A DNA stretch of 64,000 bases from an uncultured Oscillibacter sp. (GCA_905200545.1 CAJKKQ010000011.1:1-64000), one strand, 5' to 3'; positions 25,541 through 33,733 are shown, numbered from the stretch's first letter. Numbers and translations are program-made. The notes: generated by a model from the letters alone, not told the origin.

Positions 25541-25945
25541 TCATGGCTCTTCGGATGGCTCTTCTGTGGCTTCATATGGTGCGAACCCGATATCCAGATT
25601 TGTTTTGAGTGTGTTGCGGAGGCCCTCTGCTTCCCGCAGCCGCTGCTCCATCCGGGCAAGTTCGGCCTGGAGGGCGATGCGGCTCTTTTTCCGGTTCATA
25701 CTCAGAAACAGGTGGTACCGGTGAGGCAGAGTTTCCGTTTCGGGCGGAAATGTGATGGCGTGGCCGCCTATGGAATTTCCCTCTAATTCCCTGCGGCAGA
25801 TGGCGTCGTCCAGCACTGCCATCTGGAGGGCGCGGCGGGTATACGTTTTGAGGGGCATCCGGATGTTCCGTTTATAATATAGGAAGCTCCCGGCACAGGC
25901 CGCCAGAGCACCCAGAAAGAGGATTTTCCTGTATTGCAATTCCAT
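25541..25945 (-). CDS. hypothetical membrane-anchored protein (134 aa)
   Basis: One N-terminal membrane helix (residues 7-24, ILFLGALAACAGSFLYY) and a C-terminal coiled coil (ALQAELARMEQRLREAEGL). It starts 6 bases after the stop of the YcxB-like gene on the same strand, so they are co-transcribed. No family recognised. Confidence 0.6.
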   Translation of the reverse strand: MELQYRKILFLGALAACAGSFLYYKRNIRMPLKTYTRRALQMAVLDDAICRRELEGNSIGGHAITFPPETETLPHRYHLFLSMNRKKSRIALQAELARMEQRLREAEGLRNTLKTNLDIGFAPYEATEEPSEEP

Positions 25946-25951
25946 CTTCTC

Positions 25952-26467
25952 TCAGCCTCCGATGTTCTGTACAGTCTTGCCGGTCTTTTCTTCTAGGAAG
26001 CGGCGGAAGACATCTGCAGACCCACCGGCGAGCTTCCGCTTATCGTAAGCCTGAGCGTGATTCCTTCCCAGGATGAAAACAAAGTAATCCTTGCTCTCCG
26101 CCAGCGCCAGGACCCTGCTGTACTGCCACTGGGTGCAGGCACCGGCAATGCAGGTTTCATAGTGGTCAGGGTAGAAAGCCGTGGTGCATGTATCGGTTCC
26201 CGGTAGCTGTTTTCGCTTGGCGAAAAAAGCGTTGAAGGCATCTTCTTTCCATAAAAGCAGCAGCAGGGAGACCACAACCAATCCGTTTCCCACCGCCAGC
26301 CAACGGGTATGCAAGGATGACAGCAGACATACCAGTTCTATGACAATGATGCCCCAGGAAATGATCCGCATCTGCCGGGAGGTTTTCCTCCGGATGGTTT
26401 TGCGCAGCGCCCGGGTTAGGATCGTCAGAGATTTCTGGTGATAGATGGTTTGACAGGTGAATTCCAC
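25952..26467 (-). CDS. YcxB-like protein
   Basis: 171 residues: a cytosolic N-terminus, two closely spaced membrane helices (about residues 36-74, IISWGIIVIELVCLLSSL and GNGLVVVSLLLLLW), then a YcxB-type C-terminal domain with ALAESKDYFVFILGRNHAQA and KLAGGSADVFRRFLEEKTGK. YcxB-like proteins are widespread in Firmicutes and uncharacterised. Upstream gene of a two-gene operon. Confidence 0.75.
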   Translation of the reverse strand: MEFTCQTIYHQKSLTILTRALRKTIRRKTSRQMRIISWGIIVIELVCLLSSLHTRWLAVGNGLVVVSLLLLLWKEDAFNAFFAKRKQLPGTDTCTTAFYPDHYETCIAGACTQWQYSRVLALAESKDYFVFILGRNHAQAYDKRKLAGGSADVFRRFLEEKTGKTVQNIGG

Positions 26468-26569
26468 GGCAGACGCCCTTTCGTTGGATGGAATGGGCTC
26501 ACTTTAGCATGTGTTTGCCGCAATTATCCTGTATTTATCCTTAATTTTTATAAAGGTGATGGATCTTCA

Positions 26570-26604
26570 GCGAAAAAAGAATCCCCGCAGCTCCAAGCTG
26601 CGGG
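26570..26604 (-). terminator. terminator of the exonuclease/Nudix operon
   Basis: Arms CCCGCAGCT (26584-26592) and AGCTGCGGG (26596-26604), then on the minus strand GATTCTTTTTTCG, a good U-tract. The rest of 26468-26618 holds no gene. Confidence 0.85.
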
Positions 26605-26618
26605 AACAGGGAATGCCG

Positions 26619-27200
26619 TTACCGACCCCGGGATATAGGCGGGGCTTTGACAGTGCGGATATGATCCAGATCGTAGATGCGGATAAAGGGGGCGGTTTGC
26701 GCACCGGAGCGCAGATGGTGCAGCAGGATTTCCCCGCAGGCCCGGCTGTCGCTGCCGGCCCGGTGGTGATCCAGGTCAACATTCAGATATGTACATAGCG
26801 TGTCGAGCCTGTGGTTGGGGAGGTGGGGCAGCAGCCTCCGGCTCATCTGACAGGTGCAGGCATAGGGGACACAGGAGTGCCAGCGAATCCCATAGTGACG
26901 CAGGCATTTTGCCAGCACCGCCATGTCGAAGGGCGCGTTATGAGCAACCAGAAGGCCGCTTTCCAATAAGGGGGCGATGGTAGGCCACAGCTGTGCAAAG
27001 GTGGGCTGTCCCCGTACCATGTCCGGAGAGATCCCGGTAAGGGCTACGTTGAAGGGATCAAAGGGTTCCTGGGGATCCACCAGGAAGTCATATTCCGCCA
27101 GGATTTCCCGGGAGTTGGCCACGGCGATGCCGATGGCGCTCATACGGTCATTGGCGTGGTTGGGGGTTTCCACATCAAAGGCAATGTACCGGTTCTCCAC
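26619..27200 (-). CDS. 3'-5' exonuclease (DnaQ/epsilon-like)
   Basis: 193 residues. DEDDh exonuclease motifs: Exo I FDVETPN (Asp9, Glu11), Exo II LLVAHNAPFDMAVLAKCL and Exo III with HHRAGSDSRACGEIL. Normal length for free-standing epsilon-like exonucleases. The start overlaps the end of the Nudix hydrolase gene by 26 bases, pairing DNA-end processing with nucleotide-pool sanitation. Confidence 0.9.
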   Translation of the reverse strand: MENRYIAFDVETPNHANDRMSAIGIAVANSREILAEYDFLVDPQEPFDPFNVALTGISPDMVRGQPTFAQLWPTIAPLLESGLLVAHNAPFDMAVLAKCLRHYGIRWHSCVPYACTCQMSRRLLPHLPNHRLDTLCTYLNVDLDHHRAGSDSRACGEILLHHLRSGAQTAPFIRIYDLDHIRTVKAPPISRGR

Positions 27201-27588
27201 TGGGTGTCTCCTCCTGTATCAGCTTTTGTAAAATGGCCTGATCCGCCGGACAAAAATCGTAGTTGGAAATTTCTTCCGGGGTAATGTAGCGGATATCGTG
27301 GTGCTCCAGCTTTTGAACGGTTCCGCCGGTAATCCGTGCATGGAATACGGTCAGGTGAACGGTGAGATCGGGGTAGACGTGCGTGACTTGTGTGAATTCC
27401 TCATCCACGGCCACCTGTACGCCCAACTCCTCCCGGCACTCCCGGATCAGGGCCTGTTCTTTCGTTTCGCCGGGTTCTACCTTTCCGCCTGCAAATTCCC
27501 ACAGCAGTCCCCGGACTTTGCGGGCCGGGCGCTGGCAGATCATGAATGCTCCGCCCTTCCAAAGCAGAGCTGCCACTACTTCCGTCAT
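27175..27588 (-). CDS. Nudix hydrolase (MutT-like NTP pyrophosphohydrolase)
   Basis: 137 residues, MTEVVAALLWKGGAFMICQR. A full Nudix box is present: G-x5-E (GGKVEPGE), then RECREELG. Likely removes oxidised nucleotides such as 8-oxo-dGTP (MutT family) or related triphosphates. Upstream gene of the exonuclease operon with its own promoter at 27621-27649. Confidence 0.9.
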   Translation of the reverse strand: MTEVVAALLWKGGAFMICQRPARKVRGLLWEFAGGKVEPGETKEQALIRECREELGVQVAVDEEFTQVTHVYPDLTVHLTVFHARITGGTVQKLEHHDIRYITPEEISNYDFCPADQAILQKLIQEETPSGEPVHCL

Positions 27589-27620
27589 GGCCGTCCTCCT
27601 TCTTTCCTATGGATGATTTC

Positions 27621-27649
27621 AGTATAAAAGCTTTTGTCGGTTCCTTCAA
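27621..27649 (-). promoter_or_regulatory. promoter of the Nudix/exonuclease operon
   Basis: Minus-strand TTGAAG, 17-base spacer, TATACT (plus 27644-27649 and 27621-27626), 33 bases upstream of the start. Confidence 0.6.
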
Positions 27650-27703
27650 GCGGCATCTTGTCCAAAACAATCTTCCCCGGAATATTGGGAAACGAATGGG
27701 GAA

Positions 27704-27732
27704 TTGGCAGAATAACGGCTGTTTGCTATAAT
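27704..27732 (+). promoter_or_regulatory. promoter of the phage-like gene at 27807
   Basis: TTGGCA (27704-27709), 17-base spacer, perfect TATAAT (27727-27732), 75 bases before the ATG. Confidence 0.65.
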
Positions 27733-27806
27733 TGAATTGTACCCATCTCCGCCGCTTTTTTCCGCTGCTGGCTTGCTCTTGGAAGAGATCAGAAAGGAGT
27801 AGCAAC

Positions 27807-28433
27807 ATGGCAACAGAGACAGAATTTGATATCCCTGCAATCGAGATCAGTACGTTTGAATTGACTCTGGTAGGGGATTCTCCCCTGATTGTTCATGCGT
27901 GGAGTGAAAAGGCAAAAAGAGAGATTCTGGATAAGCAGATGAAGGTGGCAAAGACCAAGGTGCGGTCTGTTCGGAATCCCGCGGGAGATTTTATTGACAG
28001 TTTATACTGGTTATCCAAAAAGCCTACAGAGTCTACGATGGAAGCGTTTTATAAAGCCCTGGAAGATGGAGCGGAATTCGGGTTCCCTTCCGTGGCATTC
28101 AAGGCGGCCGCCGTTTCCGCCGGATTTCGGACAGGTGTGACCAAAAATAAAACAGTCCCAAATTCCGCGTTCCATATCAACGGAGACATGGTTAAGATCT
28201 ATGGAGTTCCGCAGATCCGGGAGGATATGGTTCGGGTAGGCATGGGAGCGGCAGACCTCCGTTACCGTGGGGAATTCAAGGAATGGTCTGTAGTTTTGCC
28301 GATCCGTTTCAACACGGCGGTTTTTACCCATGAGCAAATCATCAATCTGTTCAATTTGGGCGGATTTGCCTGCGGCATCGGTGAGTGGCGTCCGGAACGC
28401 GGAGGGTCGTTTGGCATGTATCATGTGGTTTGA
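27807..28433 (+). CDS. phage-type hypothetical protein (208 aa)
   Basis: Start ATG 27807 with AAAGGAG upstream. Segments EISTFELTLVGDSPLIVHAW, AKREILDKQMK, DFIDSLYWLSKKP and FGFPSVAFKAAAVSAGFRTG closely resemble a protein I have seen repeatedly in phage early regions of Firmicutes and Actinobacteria, usually beside a partner like the gene at 28796. Function unknown; early-region position in phages suggests DNA metabolism. Here the pair lies outside the tRNA-bounded prophage, with its own strong promoter. Confidence 0.75.
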   Translation: MATETEFDIPAIEISTFELTLVGDSPLIVHAWSEKAKREILDKQMKVAKTKVRSVRNPAGDFIDSLYWLSKKPTESTMEAFYKALEDGAEFGFPSVAFKAAAVSAGFRTGVTKNKTVPNSAFHINGDMVKIYGVPQIREDMVRVGMGAADLRYRGEFKEWSVVLPIRFNTAVFTHEQIINLFNLGGFACGIGEWRPERGGSFGMYHVV

Positions 28434-28472
28434 GCGGTTCTGATTCAAAACAATGCCGAAGATCTGGGACAC

Positions 28473-28790
28473 GGCAGGCGTGGTTGGGCGAGCGGGGCAA
28501 GGTGTGATGGATTTTGGCTGTGCGGGTTCAGGTAAGGCCGGACGGGGTGCGGTAAGGTATGGCAGGCATGGTTTGCAAAGGTGAGTTAAGGCTGTGCGAG
28601 GCGGATCATGGCATTGCGGGGTAAGGCTTCGCGAGGTGCTTTTGGTATGGCTTGACCTGATGGGGCTGGGCAGTGCGCGGCAGGCAAGGCGAGGCGGGGC
28701 TTTAGAGGCATGGTATGGCTTTGTGAGGCAAGGCTGGATCAGGTGTGGACGCTTTGGCTTGGCGTGGAGGTATGGCTTTCAAAGGAGTGG
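28473..28790 (+). repeat. G-rich pentanucleotide-periodic tract between the phage-type gene pair
   Basis: About 320 bases with GG dinucleotides recurring every 5 bases over long runs (for example 28531, 28536, 28541, 28546, 28551, 28556, 28561, then 28570 to 28635 in steps of 5 or 10), made of units such as GGTAA, GGTAT, GGCAG, GGCTT and GGCAA. The phase slips several times. No open frame, tRNA or terminator is visible. A 5-base period cannot come from codons. Confidence 0.7.
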
Positions 28791-28795
28791 AAACC

Positions 28796-29266
28796 ATGGT
28801 TTATGAGTGGAAGATTCCCAAATATCGGCTGCCTGCACAAAAAGCAGGAGAAGAATTGGAGCGGATTGAACGGAAGCATGGAGTGGTTACACCCAGAAAT
28901 GTGTTGGAGGAGAGCCGCCCTGGAAAGGCGATTCTCCATGACCTGTTTGAATGGAATGACTCCCGGGCTGCGGAGAGATTCCGATTGGAACAGGCACAGG
29001 AGATCATCGGAAACATTGCGGTGGTACATGTTGTGCAGGATGCTCCCAGGACGCCTGTGCGGGCCTTCGTGAATATCATTCCAAACGATCAGGAGCGAGG
29101 ATACGTGTCGATTGTGCGGGTTCTTACGAACCAGGAGTATACCCGTCAGCTGTTGGAAGAGGCGCTTTCGGAATTTATCGCCTTGCGAAAGAAATATGTC
29201 ATGCTGGTTGATCTGGCGGAACTGTTTCAGGTGATCGATGATTTCCAGAAGAAATATTTTCATTAA
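28796..29266 (+). CDS. phage-type hypothetical protein (156 aa), partner of 27807
   Basis: Start ATG 28796, 8 bases after AAAGGAG. MVYEWKIPKYRLPAQKAGEE, TPRNVLEESRPGKAILHDLF and FEWNDSRAAERFRLEQAQEI match a recurring phage protein that follows a gene like 27807. The C-terminal half is helical (QLLEEALSEFIALRKKYVML). Unknown function; the conserved pairing suggests a shared role. Confidence 0.7.
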   Translation: MVYEWKIPKYRLPAQKAGEELERIERKHGVVTPRNVLEESRPGKAILHDLFEWNDSRAAERFRLEQAQEIIGNIAVVHVVQDAPRTPVRAFVNIIPNDQERGYVSIVRVLTNQEYTRQLLEEALSEFIALRKKYVMLVDLAELFQVIDDFQKKYFH

Positions 29267-29909
29267 AGGATCCCTTACAGGTATACCGGGAGTACCAGAT
29301 GCTGAAGATAGGTGAAAATTTTAGGATGGAATCATGTTCTGCTTATTGAACAGGTGTGGAAGAAGCCTCAGGACATTGCACACTGTCTGATTTCCGGAAG
29401 CCGTATATCTTCATTCAGCACTCTGAGGCATATTATAGAATCAGAAATGAGAAAATCGGAGGATCCAATTTGGATACTCTGATTGGGCCCTCGACCGATT
29501 TCAAATCCGAATATTAGCGTTTGTCAGTATTATCTTTTGGAGACAGATATAGCAGGCGGCATAATAGGCAAAAAATCGTGTACCCGGGCCTGTGATCCGC
29601 TCCCGGTGATACAACGTTTTTAAGCGCGAAGAAAGAAACCGGGAGTTTGCCCAGTGGAGAGCGCAGCAAAAACCGACAACGCAAACATGAGTAGTCAAAA
29701 GGCGGGAACATCTCAACGATGCTCCCGTCTTTTGCCTCATTCATGTTATTCTCAACAATTTGAACAAACACAGGATTTCGTTTCTATATGATTGAACTTT
29801 CGATTCGGCACGGGTAGGATATTGGAAACACTTCAATTATTCTGAAAAAATAGATAATTTGTGACCAAATGCCCGTATCCCGCAATATGAAAGATGACGG
29901 GCCGTTAAA
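29267..29909. other. 640-base stretch without a supported gene
   Basis: Short open frames on both strands lack ribosome sites and family signals, and one is crossed by the hairpin at 29697. The AT content rises towards the sigma factor gene. Possibly decayed mobile DNA. Confidence 0.5.
29697..29736 (+). terminator. intrinsic terminator-like hairpin
   Basis: AAAAGGCGGGAACATC and GATGCTCCCGTCTTTT flank a 5-base loop; one mismatch and one G-U pair in the stem; TTTTGCC follows. No clear gene upstream uses it. Confidence 0.55.
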
Positions 29910-30524
29910 TTGAATGCGAAAAGAGATGGTGTTGTGGTTGAGCATGAAGCATTAAAAAAACTAAAGCATAAAGACGAAAGAGCTTTAGAGTGGTTTATTG
30001 ATCGCTATGCTGCTTATGTTAACACAATTATTTACAACATCATCGGTCGTTCCATGTCTGCCGCTGATATTGAGGAAGTCTCCTCTGATGTTTTCTTTAC
30101 GTTGTGGGTGAATGCAAAGAGAATTTCACCCGGAAAAGTGAAAGCATATCTTGGGGGCGTTGCCAGAAACAAAGCAAAAGAGTACACACGAAAGATTGGT
30201 ACAGGGGTATCGCTTGAAGATGATGTGATCCTCATTTCTGAAGAAAACCTGGAGCAAGATTTTGAGGAGCGAGAACAGGCCAGGTTTATTAGGGAAGCCG
30301 TACTTGCCATGAAATATCCAGAACGGGAGATTTTCCTGCGGTACTATTACTATTATCAGTCGATCACTGAAATTGCGGAGGAAATGGACATAAATGTTTC
30401 CACAGTGAAAATGAAACTTCACCGAGGTCGAAAGGTGTTGAAAGAAAAACTGACACAAGGGGGGTATACCATTGGGCCTGAAAATATCGGACATGATGGA
30501 TCATGTGGAGAATATCCAGATTGA
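29910..30524 (+). CDS. RNA polymerase ECF-type sigma factor
   Basis: Up to 204 residues. Region 2: ERALEWFIDRYAAYVNTIIY and DIEEVSSDVFFTLWVN; region 4: MKYPEREIFLRYYYYYQSITEIAEEM followed by the HTH DINVSTVKMKLHRGRKVLKE. The start is uncertain: TTG 29910 opens the frame, while GTG 29934 (VVEHEALKKLK) follows AGAGATGG better. It overlaps the downstream membrane protein gene by 53 bases, the common sigma/anti-sigma layout. AT-richer than its neighbours, which suggests transfer. Confidence 0.88.
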   Translation: MNAKRDGVVVEHEALKKLKHKDERALEWFIDRYAAYVNTIIYNIIGRSMSAADIEEVSSDVFFTLWVNAKRISPGKVKAYLGGVARNKAKEYTRKIGTGVSLEDDVILISEENLEQDFEEREQARFIREAVLAMKYPEREIFLRYYYYYQSITEIAEEMDINVSTVKMKLHRGRKVLKEKLTQGGYTIGPENIGHDGSCGEYPD

Positions 30525-31290
30525 AATTGGAGAAAAGGATGTTGCCTCTGTTGAACGGATTAAGGAGAAAACCATGAAGAAAGTCCACGATGCAAAGGCC
30601 AATCTTCCTACCGCCGGAAAGTTCTCCAAAGTGGGGGTCATGGCCGCCGTCATGACCGCCATCCTATGTGTGACTGCTGCCGCGGCCGCTGTTGTGAAGT
30701 GGGGTGGCTTTGCCCTCACGGGAAGTATGAGTGCAGCGGAGATAGAAGCGTTGCTCAACGAGGCCGAGACAGCCGTTTCGTCGGCATATGTAGAGGAAGA
30801 CGGGACGGTCCATTATTTAGATGCCGACAACAAGGAAATCCTTGTGCTGTCTGCTGATGAAGCAAAAGCATATGAGCAGAAGCGCCAGGAAGAACACGAC
30901 CTGTCTGTCGCAGAAAGCACTTCATTGGTGGATGCCTGCACGATCCCGTTTATGCCGAATCTCATCACAGAAATGGCAGTGAACGATGACGGGGAATTTT
31001 CTGATTTCGCTTTGGGAAATGCGAGCATGATTTTGCTCCATCCGGCAGGGAAAGATGGCTTTGATCTCATGGCCGGGGATGTTGTGACGATTAAGCTGAC
31101 TGCAAATGATTCCTGTATCCTTGAATTTGGCGAATTTAAGGATGGAGATTTTGTTCGGGCAGAAGCTGTGACCGCACGGCAGCACAGTTGCACATTTGAA
31201 ATCGAAGAAGCGGGAACGTATTGCTTCTCTGTCAAATATTGCAGCTCTAATGCGAGTTCCTTTACAAATTGCATGATTACCGTTGAATAA
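30472..31290 (+). CDS. membrane protein, probable anti-sigma partner
   Basis: 272 residues from TTG 30472 (MGLKISDMMDHVENI), 8 bases after a G-run ribosome site. About 50 cytosolic residues, one membrane helix (VGVMAAVMTAILCVTAAAAA, around 55-80), then an external domain with TGSMSAAEIEALLNEAE and a beta-rich C-terminus (DVVTIKLTANDSCILEFGEF). The overlap with the ECF sigma gene and the cytosolic-helix-external layout fit an anti-sigma or DUF4179-like sensor. No zinc anti-sigma motif is seen. Confidence 0.7.
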   Translation: MGLKISDMMDHVENIQIEIGEKDVASVERIKEKTMKKVHDAKANLPTAGKFSKVGVMAAVMTAILCVTAAAAAVVKWGGFALTGSMSAAEIEALLNEAETAVSSAYVEEDGTVHYLDADNKEILVLSADEAKAYEQKRQEEHDLSVAESTSLVDACTIPFMPNLITEMAVNDDGEFSDFALGNASMILLHPAGKDGFDLMAGDVVTIKLTANDSCILEFGEFKDGDFVRAEAVTARQHSCTFEIEEAGTYCFSVKYCSSNASSFTNCMITVE

Positions 31291-31338
31291 AGAGGCGTAT
31301 CAATTTAGAAAGTAATTCGGGTTAAGTGAATAGAGTTT

Positions 31339-31383
31339 GAGCCGATAACCAGTTAGTCTTGCGCTGTGGTTATCGGCTCTTTT
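31339..31383 (+). terminator. terminator of the sigma/membrane protein operon
   Basis: 13-base perfect arms GAGCCGATAACCA (31340-31352) and complement (31367-31379), then TTTTCTG. Confidence 0.88.
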
Positions 31384-31457
31384 CTGTACAGAATGGGAAA
31401 TCGGCGACAAAATACAAATCTCTATTGTTTATTTACCATATACTTTTAATAGAAATG

Positions 31458-31505
31458 ATAAATCCGAACTACATTACCCATTTAGATAATGTAGTTCGGA
31501 TTCAT
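31458..31505. repeat. long AT-rich inverted repeat
   Basis: Perfect 16-base arms 31461-31476 and 31487-31502 (AATCCGAACTACATTA and complement), extending by 3 more pairs beyond one mismatch, loop 10 bases. It is 76 bases beyond the terminator and 87 bases past the stop of the DUF4417 gene. No proper U-tract. Could be a terminator for the minus-strand gene or the trace of a mobile element end. Confidence 0.6.
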
Positions 31506-31588
31506 CATTGTTTGGTCCGAGTGTCATTAAAGGATCTGTGAAAAACCTGTAATATCAATAATCTGTGAGCAGTTGGCAAGCGGTTTTA

Positions 31589-32980
31589 TCACAGAGTGCG
31601 GTCGGTTACTTCCACCTTCGTGATAATGTCACGCAGTCGGGTATCGTCAATTATATATTCCAGCATGTCATCCGCATTTTTATAGACGGTATCCTGCTGG
31701 GTATCCAAGGGAGCAATACAATATTTAACTTCTCCGTTTGGCCAAACAGGGCAAATATGATATTCTCGTCCGTTCCATTCAAAAGTTATTTCCGCACCAC
31801 GGTTTACACTGTTCTTGAATTCGCTGATGGTTTTAAAACGCCAGGCTTCAGGACTATAAGTAAAGTAACGTACTTCCATATTTGTGATCCCTCTCTGAAA
31901 ATATTTAAATTCTGGTACACCGTCGGGGTACTCGGCAAGCCAATAATTGATGTCTGGATACTTATGAAAATCAGGGGCCCCGGTGTATGGATCATATGCA
32001 ATCTCTTTATCATGAGGGTTGCTGTGCTTGCTGCTGTTTCCATGATCAGTAAAATGCCGCGTTTTGATTGCCCATCCTTCAGCATTATATTTCACCAGAG
32101 CCCAGTATCCCTCTTTTTTGGTGTGGATAAATACTTTCTGAATGGTATTGGGCGGACCTTGTAGAATTACTTCATTTGGCTTATCGGGGTTTGGCTTCCA
32201 TTTCCCACCATAGGCACTTCCACCGCCTTTTCCAATTAGGTACGGCTCTATTGTATCACGATGATTACTGGATGTGCCGCCAATTTTAAAGGCATCCAAA
32301 TCTTCACGACGGAAACTTCGTTCATAGTTCATATACCGCCAGGAACTACGTTCGTAATCCACATAGATAATGTTGCCCTGCATTTCGGGAAACGGTGTAT
32401 TGTAACAGATAATTTTTTCCGGCTCAATGCGCCGCAGCATCTCGTTGTATCCTGCCATGAACCATTCTTTCTGATCGCAGCGGTTGTCATGCTCTGAGGC
32501 CATATAGGTGGAGACAGCCACCACACTGCCTCTTTCGATCCCCTCAAAGCAGAAATCAAACGTGGATTCATCGCCCCAGTTGACAGTCGGAATGACCCGG
32601 AGCCCTTTGGATGCCCAGTAAGCGCCGCACCAGCGATTACGAAATACATTGTAGAGCTGCATAACAGGTGCCATCTCCAGGTACATGCTGAAATCCGGCG
32701 ACAGCACCGCACGGTAGCGGGAGAGTTTTTCAATGTCGTTGTCTGGATTCTTCCAGACCCGCTCAAAGCGGTAGTCATAGAGGAAGAAGTGTACCATCCG
32801 ATCAAGGTGATTTTGATCCTCCAGATGGGTCTTGTCAAAGCCGATCAGCAAGAGATCGTCAAAGTCACCTGGCCTTTCCTGAAATTTTGGAATGATGGGA
32901 ATTTGCAGCTTTCCTTTGCCGGGGAACTGGTTACGAAGCAGCGTCTGACTCGTTCGGTAGTTGTAGTTTTCTTCGGTCAT
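31589..32980 (-). CDS. DUF4417 protein with extra C-terminal modules
   Basis: 463 residues from ATG 32980 (CAGGAGG 7 bases upstream). Residues 1-240 are DUF4417: VIPTVNWGDESTFDFCFEGI, VVAVSTYMASEHDNRCDQKE, FMAGYNEMLRRIEPEKIICY. The middle (about 250-375) contains GKGGGSAYGGKW and HFTDHGNSSKHSNPHDKEIA, resembling segments seen in phage structural proteins. The last 85 residues (FKTISEFKNSVNRGAEITFE to EVTDRTL) resemble a short free-standing phage protein. DUF4417 proteins occur in phages and plasmids; function unknown. The joined three-part layout is unusual. Confidence 0.75.
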   Translation of the reverse strand: MTEENYNYRTSQTLLRNQFPGKGKLQIPIIPKFQERPGDFDDLLLIGFDKTHLEDQNHLDRMVHFFLYDYRFERVWKNPDNDIEKLSRYRAVLSPDFSMYLEMAPVMQLYNVFRNRWCGAYWASKGLRVIPTVNWGDESTFDFCFEGIERGSVVAVSTYMASEHDNRCDQKEWFMAGYNEMLRRIEPEKIICYNTPFPEMQGNIIYVDYERSSWRYMNYERSFRREDLDAFKIGGTSSNHRDTIEPYLIGKGGGSAYGGKWKPNPDKPNEVILQGPPNTIQKVFIHTKKEGYWALVKYNAEGWAIKTRHFTDHGNSSKHSNPHDKEIAYDPYTGAPDFHKYPDINYWLAEYPDGVPEFKYFQRGITNMEVRYFTYSPEAWRFKTISEFKNSVNRGAEITFEWNGREYHICPVWPNGEVKYCIAPLDTQQDTVYKNADDMLEYIIDDTRLRDIITKVEVTDRTL

Positions 32981-33123
32981 ATGGAACCTCCTGTATGTAG
33001 TAAGGAACAAGTCCTTCTGCATACAAGACCCCAAGCAACGAAAGTTGCACATTTCTGTGCAACAACATAAGAAAATTTACAAATTGGCAATAAAAAATCG
33101 GAGTACCTCGAAAGATACTCCGA

Positions 33124-33199
<76 letters not shown>

Positions 33200-33322
33200 A
33201 TTTCTTTTGTGCTGTACTCGTTGAAGTCAGCTTGTATATATTAGCATGACCGGAAAGAAAATGCAAGCCCTTTTTCGAAAAAAATTAAAAAAATTTTGAG
33301 GCATGGAATCTGAGATTTGTGG

Positions 33323-33351
33323 TTGACAAATAGCAGGCGGTTTGGTATCAT
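33323..33351 (+). promoter_or_regulatory. promoter of the tRNA-Ser pair
   Basis: Perfect TTGACA (33323-33328), 17-base spacer, TATCAT (33346-33351), 35 bases before tRNA-Ser(UGA). Confidence 0.7.
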
Positions 33352-33385
33352 ACTAAAAGTGTTCGGACAGCGGGCAATATTTTAT

Positions 33386-33473
33386 GGAGAGATGTCCGAG
33401 CGGTTGAAGGAACCGGTCTTGAAAACCGGCGATGCGAAAGCGTCCGTGGGTTCGAATCCCACTCTCTCCGCCA
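33386..33473 (+). tRNA. tRNA-Ser (UGA)
   Basis: 88 bases with encoded CCA. Acceptor GGAGAGA/TCTCTCC, anticodon stem CCGGT/ACCGG with loop containing TGA, long serine-type variable arm (CGATGCGAAAGCG), T arm GTGGG-TTCGAAT-CCCAC. Confidence 0.95.
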
Positions 33474-33488
33474 TTTTAATATGTATCT

Positions 33489-33582
33489 GCAGAAGTACCC
33501 AAGAGGCCGAAGGGGCTCCCCTGCTAAGGGAGTAGGGTGTCTAATAAACGCCGCGAGGGTTCAAATCCCTCCTTCTGCGCCA
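33489..33582 (+). tRNA. tRNA-Ser (GCU), probable prophage attachment gene
   Basis: 94 bases with encoded CCA. Acceptor GCAGAAG/CTTCTGC, anticodon stem CTCCC/GGGAG with loop CTGCTAA (anticodon GCT), long variable arm, T arm GAGGG-TTCAAAT-CCCTC. A tyrosine integrase gene starts its reading frame end 150 bases downstream, facing it, so the 3' part of this tRNA is the likely attB/attL site. Confidence 0.95.
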
Positions 33583-33630
33583 AGTAACCGAAAATGCTTG
33601 AAAAGAGCGTTTCCGGTTACTTTTTTGTTT
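33582..33630 (+). terminator. terminator of the tRNA-Ser pair
   Basis: AAGTAACCGAAA (33582-33593) pairs with TTTCCGGTTACTT (33610-33622) with a one-base bulge; followed by TTTTGTTTTCTG. Confidence 0.85.
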
Positions 33631-33708
33631 TCTGAGTGTTAAGATACTGGATTTTTGATTTGTAGAAAAAGTCCTTTTCTGTCCTGAGCCGAACAGGGAA
33701 GACCCGGT

Positions 33709-33732
33709 CGGTAGTGTGCACGGTAGTGTACA
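33709..33732. repeat. tandem 12-bp direct repeat next to the integrase gene
   Basis: CGGTAGTGTGCA (33709-33720) immediately followed by CGGTAGTGTACA (33721-33732), just past the integrase stop and between it and tRNA-Ser. Short direct repeats here are typical of integrase arm-type binding sites at attL. Confidence 0.55.
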
Positions 33733-33733
33733 C

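Noticed and set aside
29514..29771. 85-codon minus-strand frame
   Set aside because: Runs through a terminator hairpin, has no ribosome site and no recognisable domain.
33350..33366. Half match to the palindrome (GTGTTCGGACAG) just upstream of tRNA-Ser(UGA)
   Set aside because: Only one arm matches; the other does not, and it lies outside the prophage.
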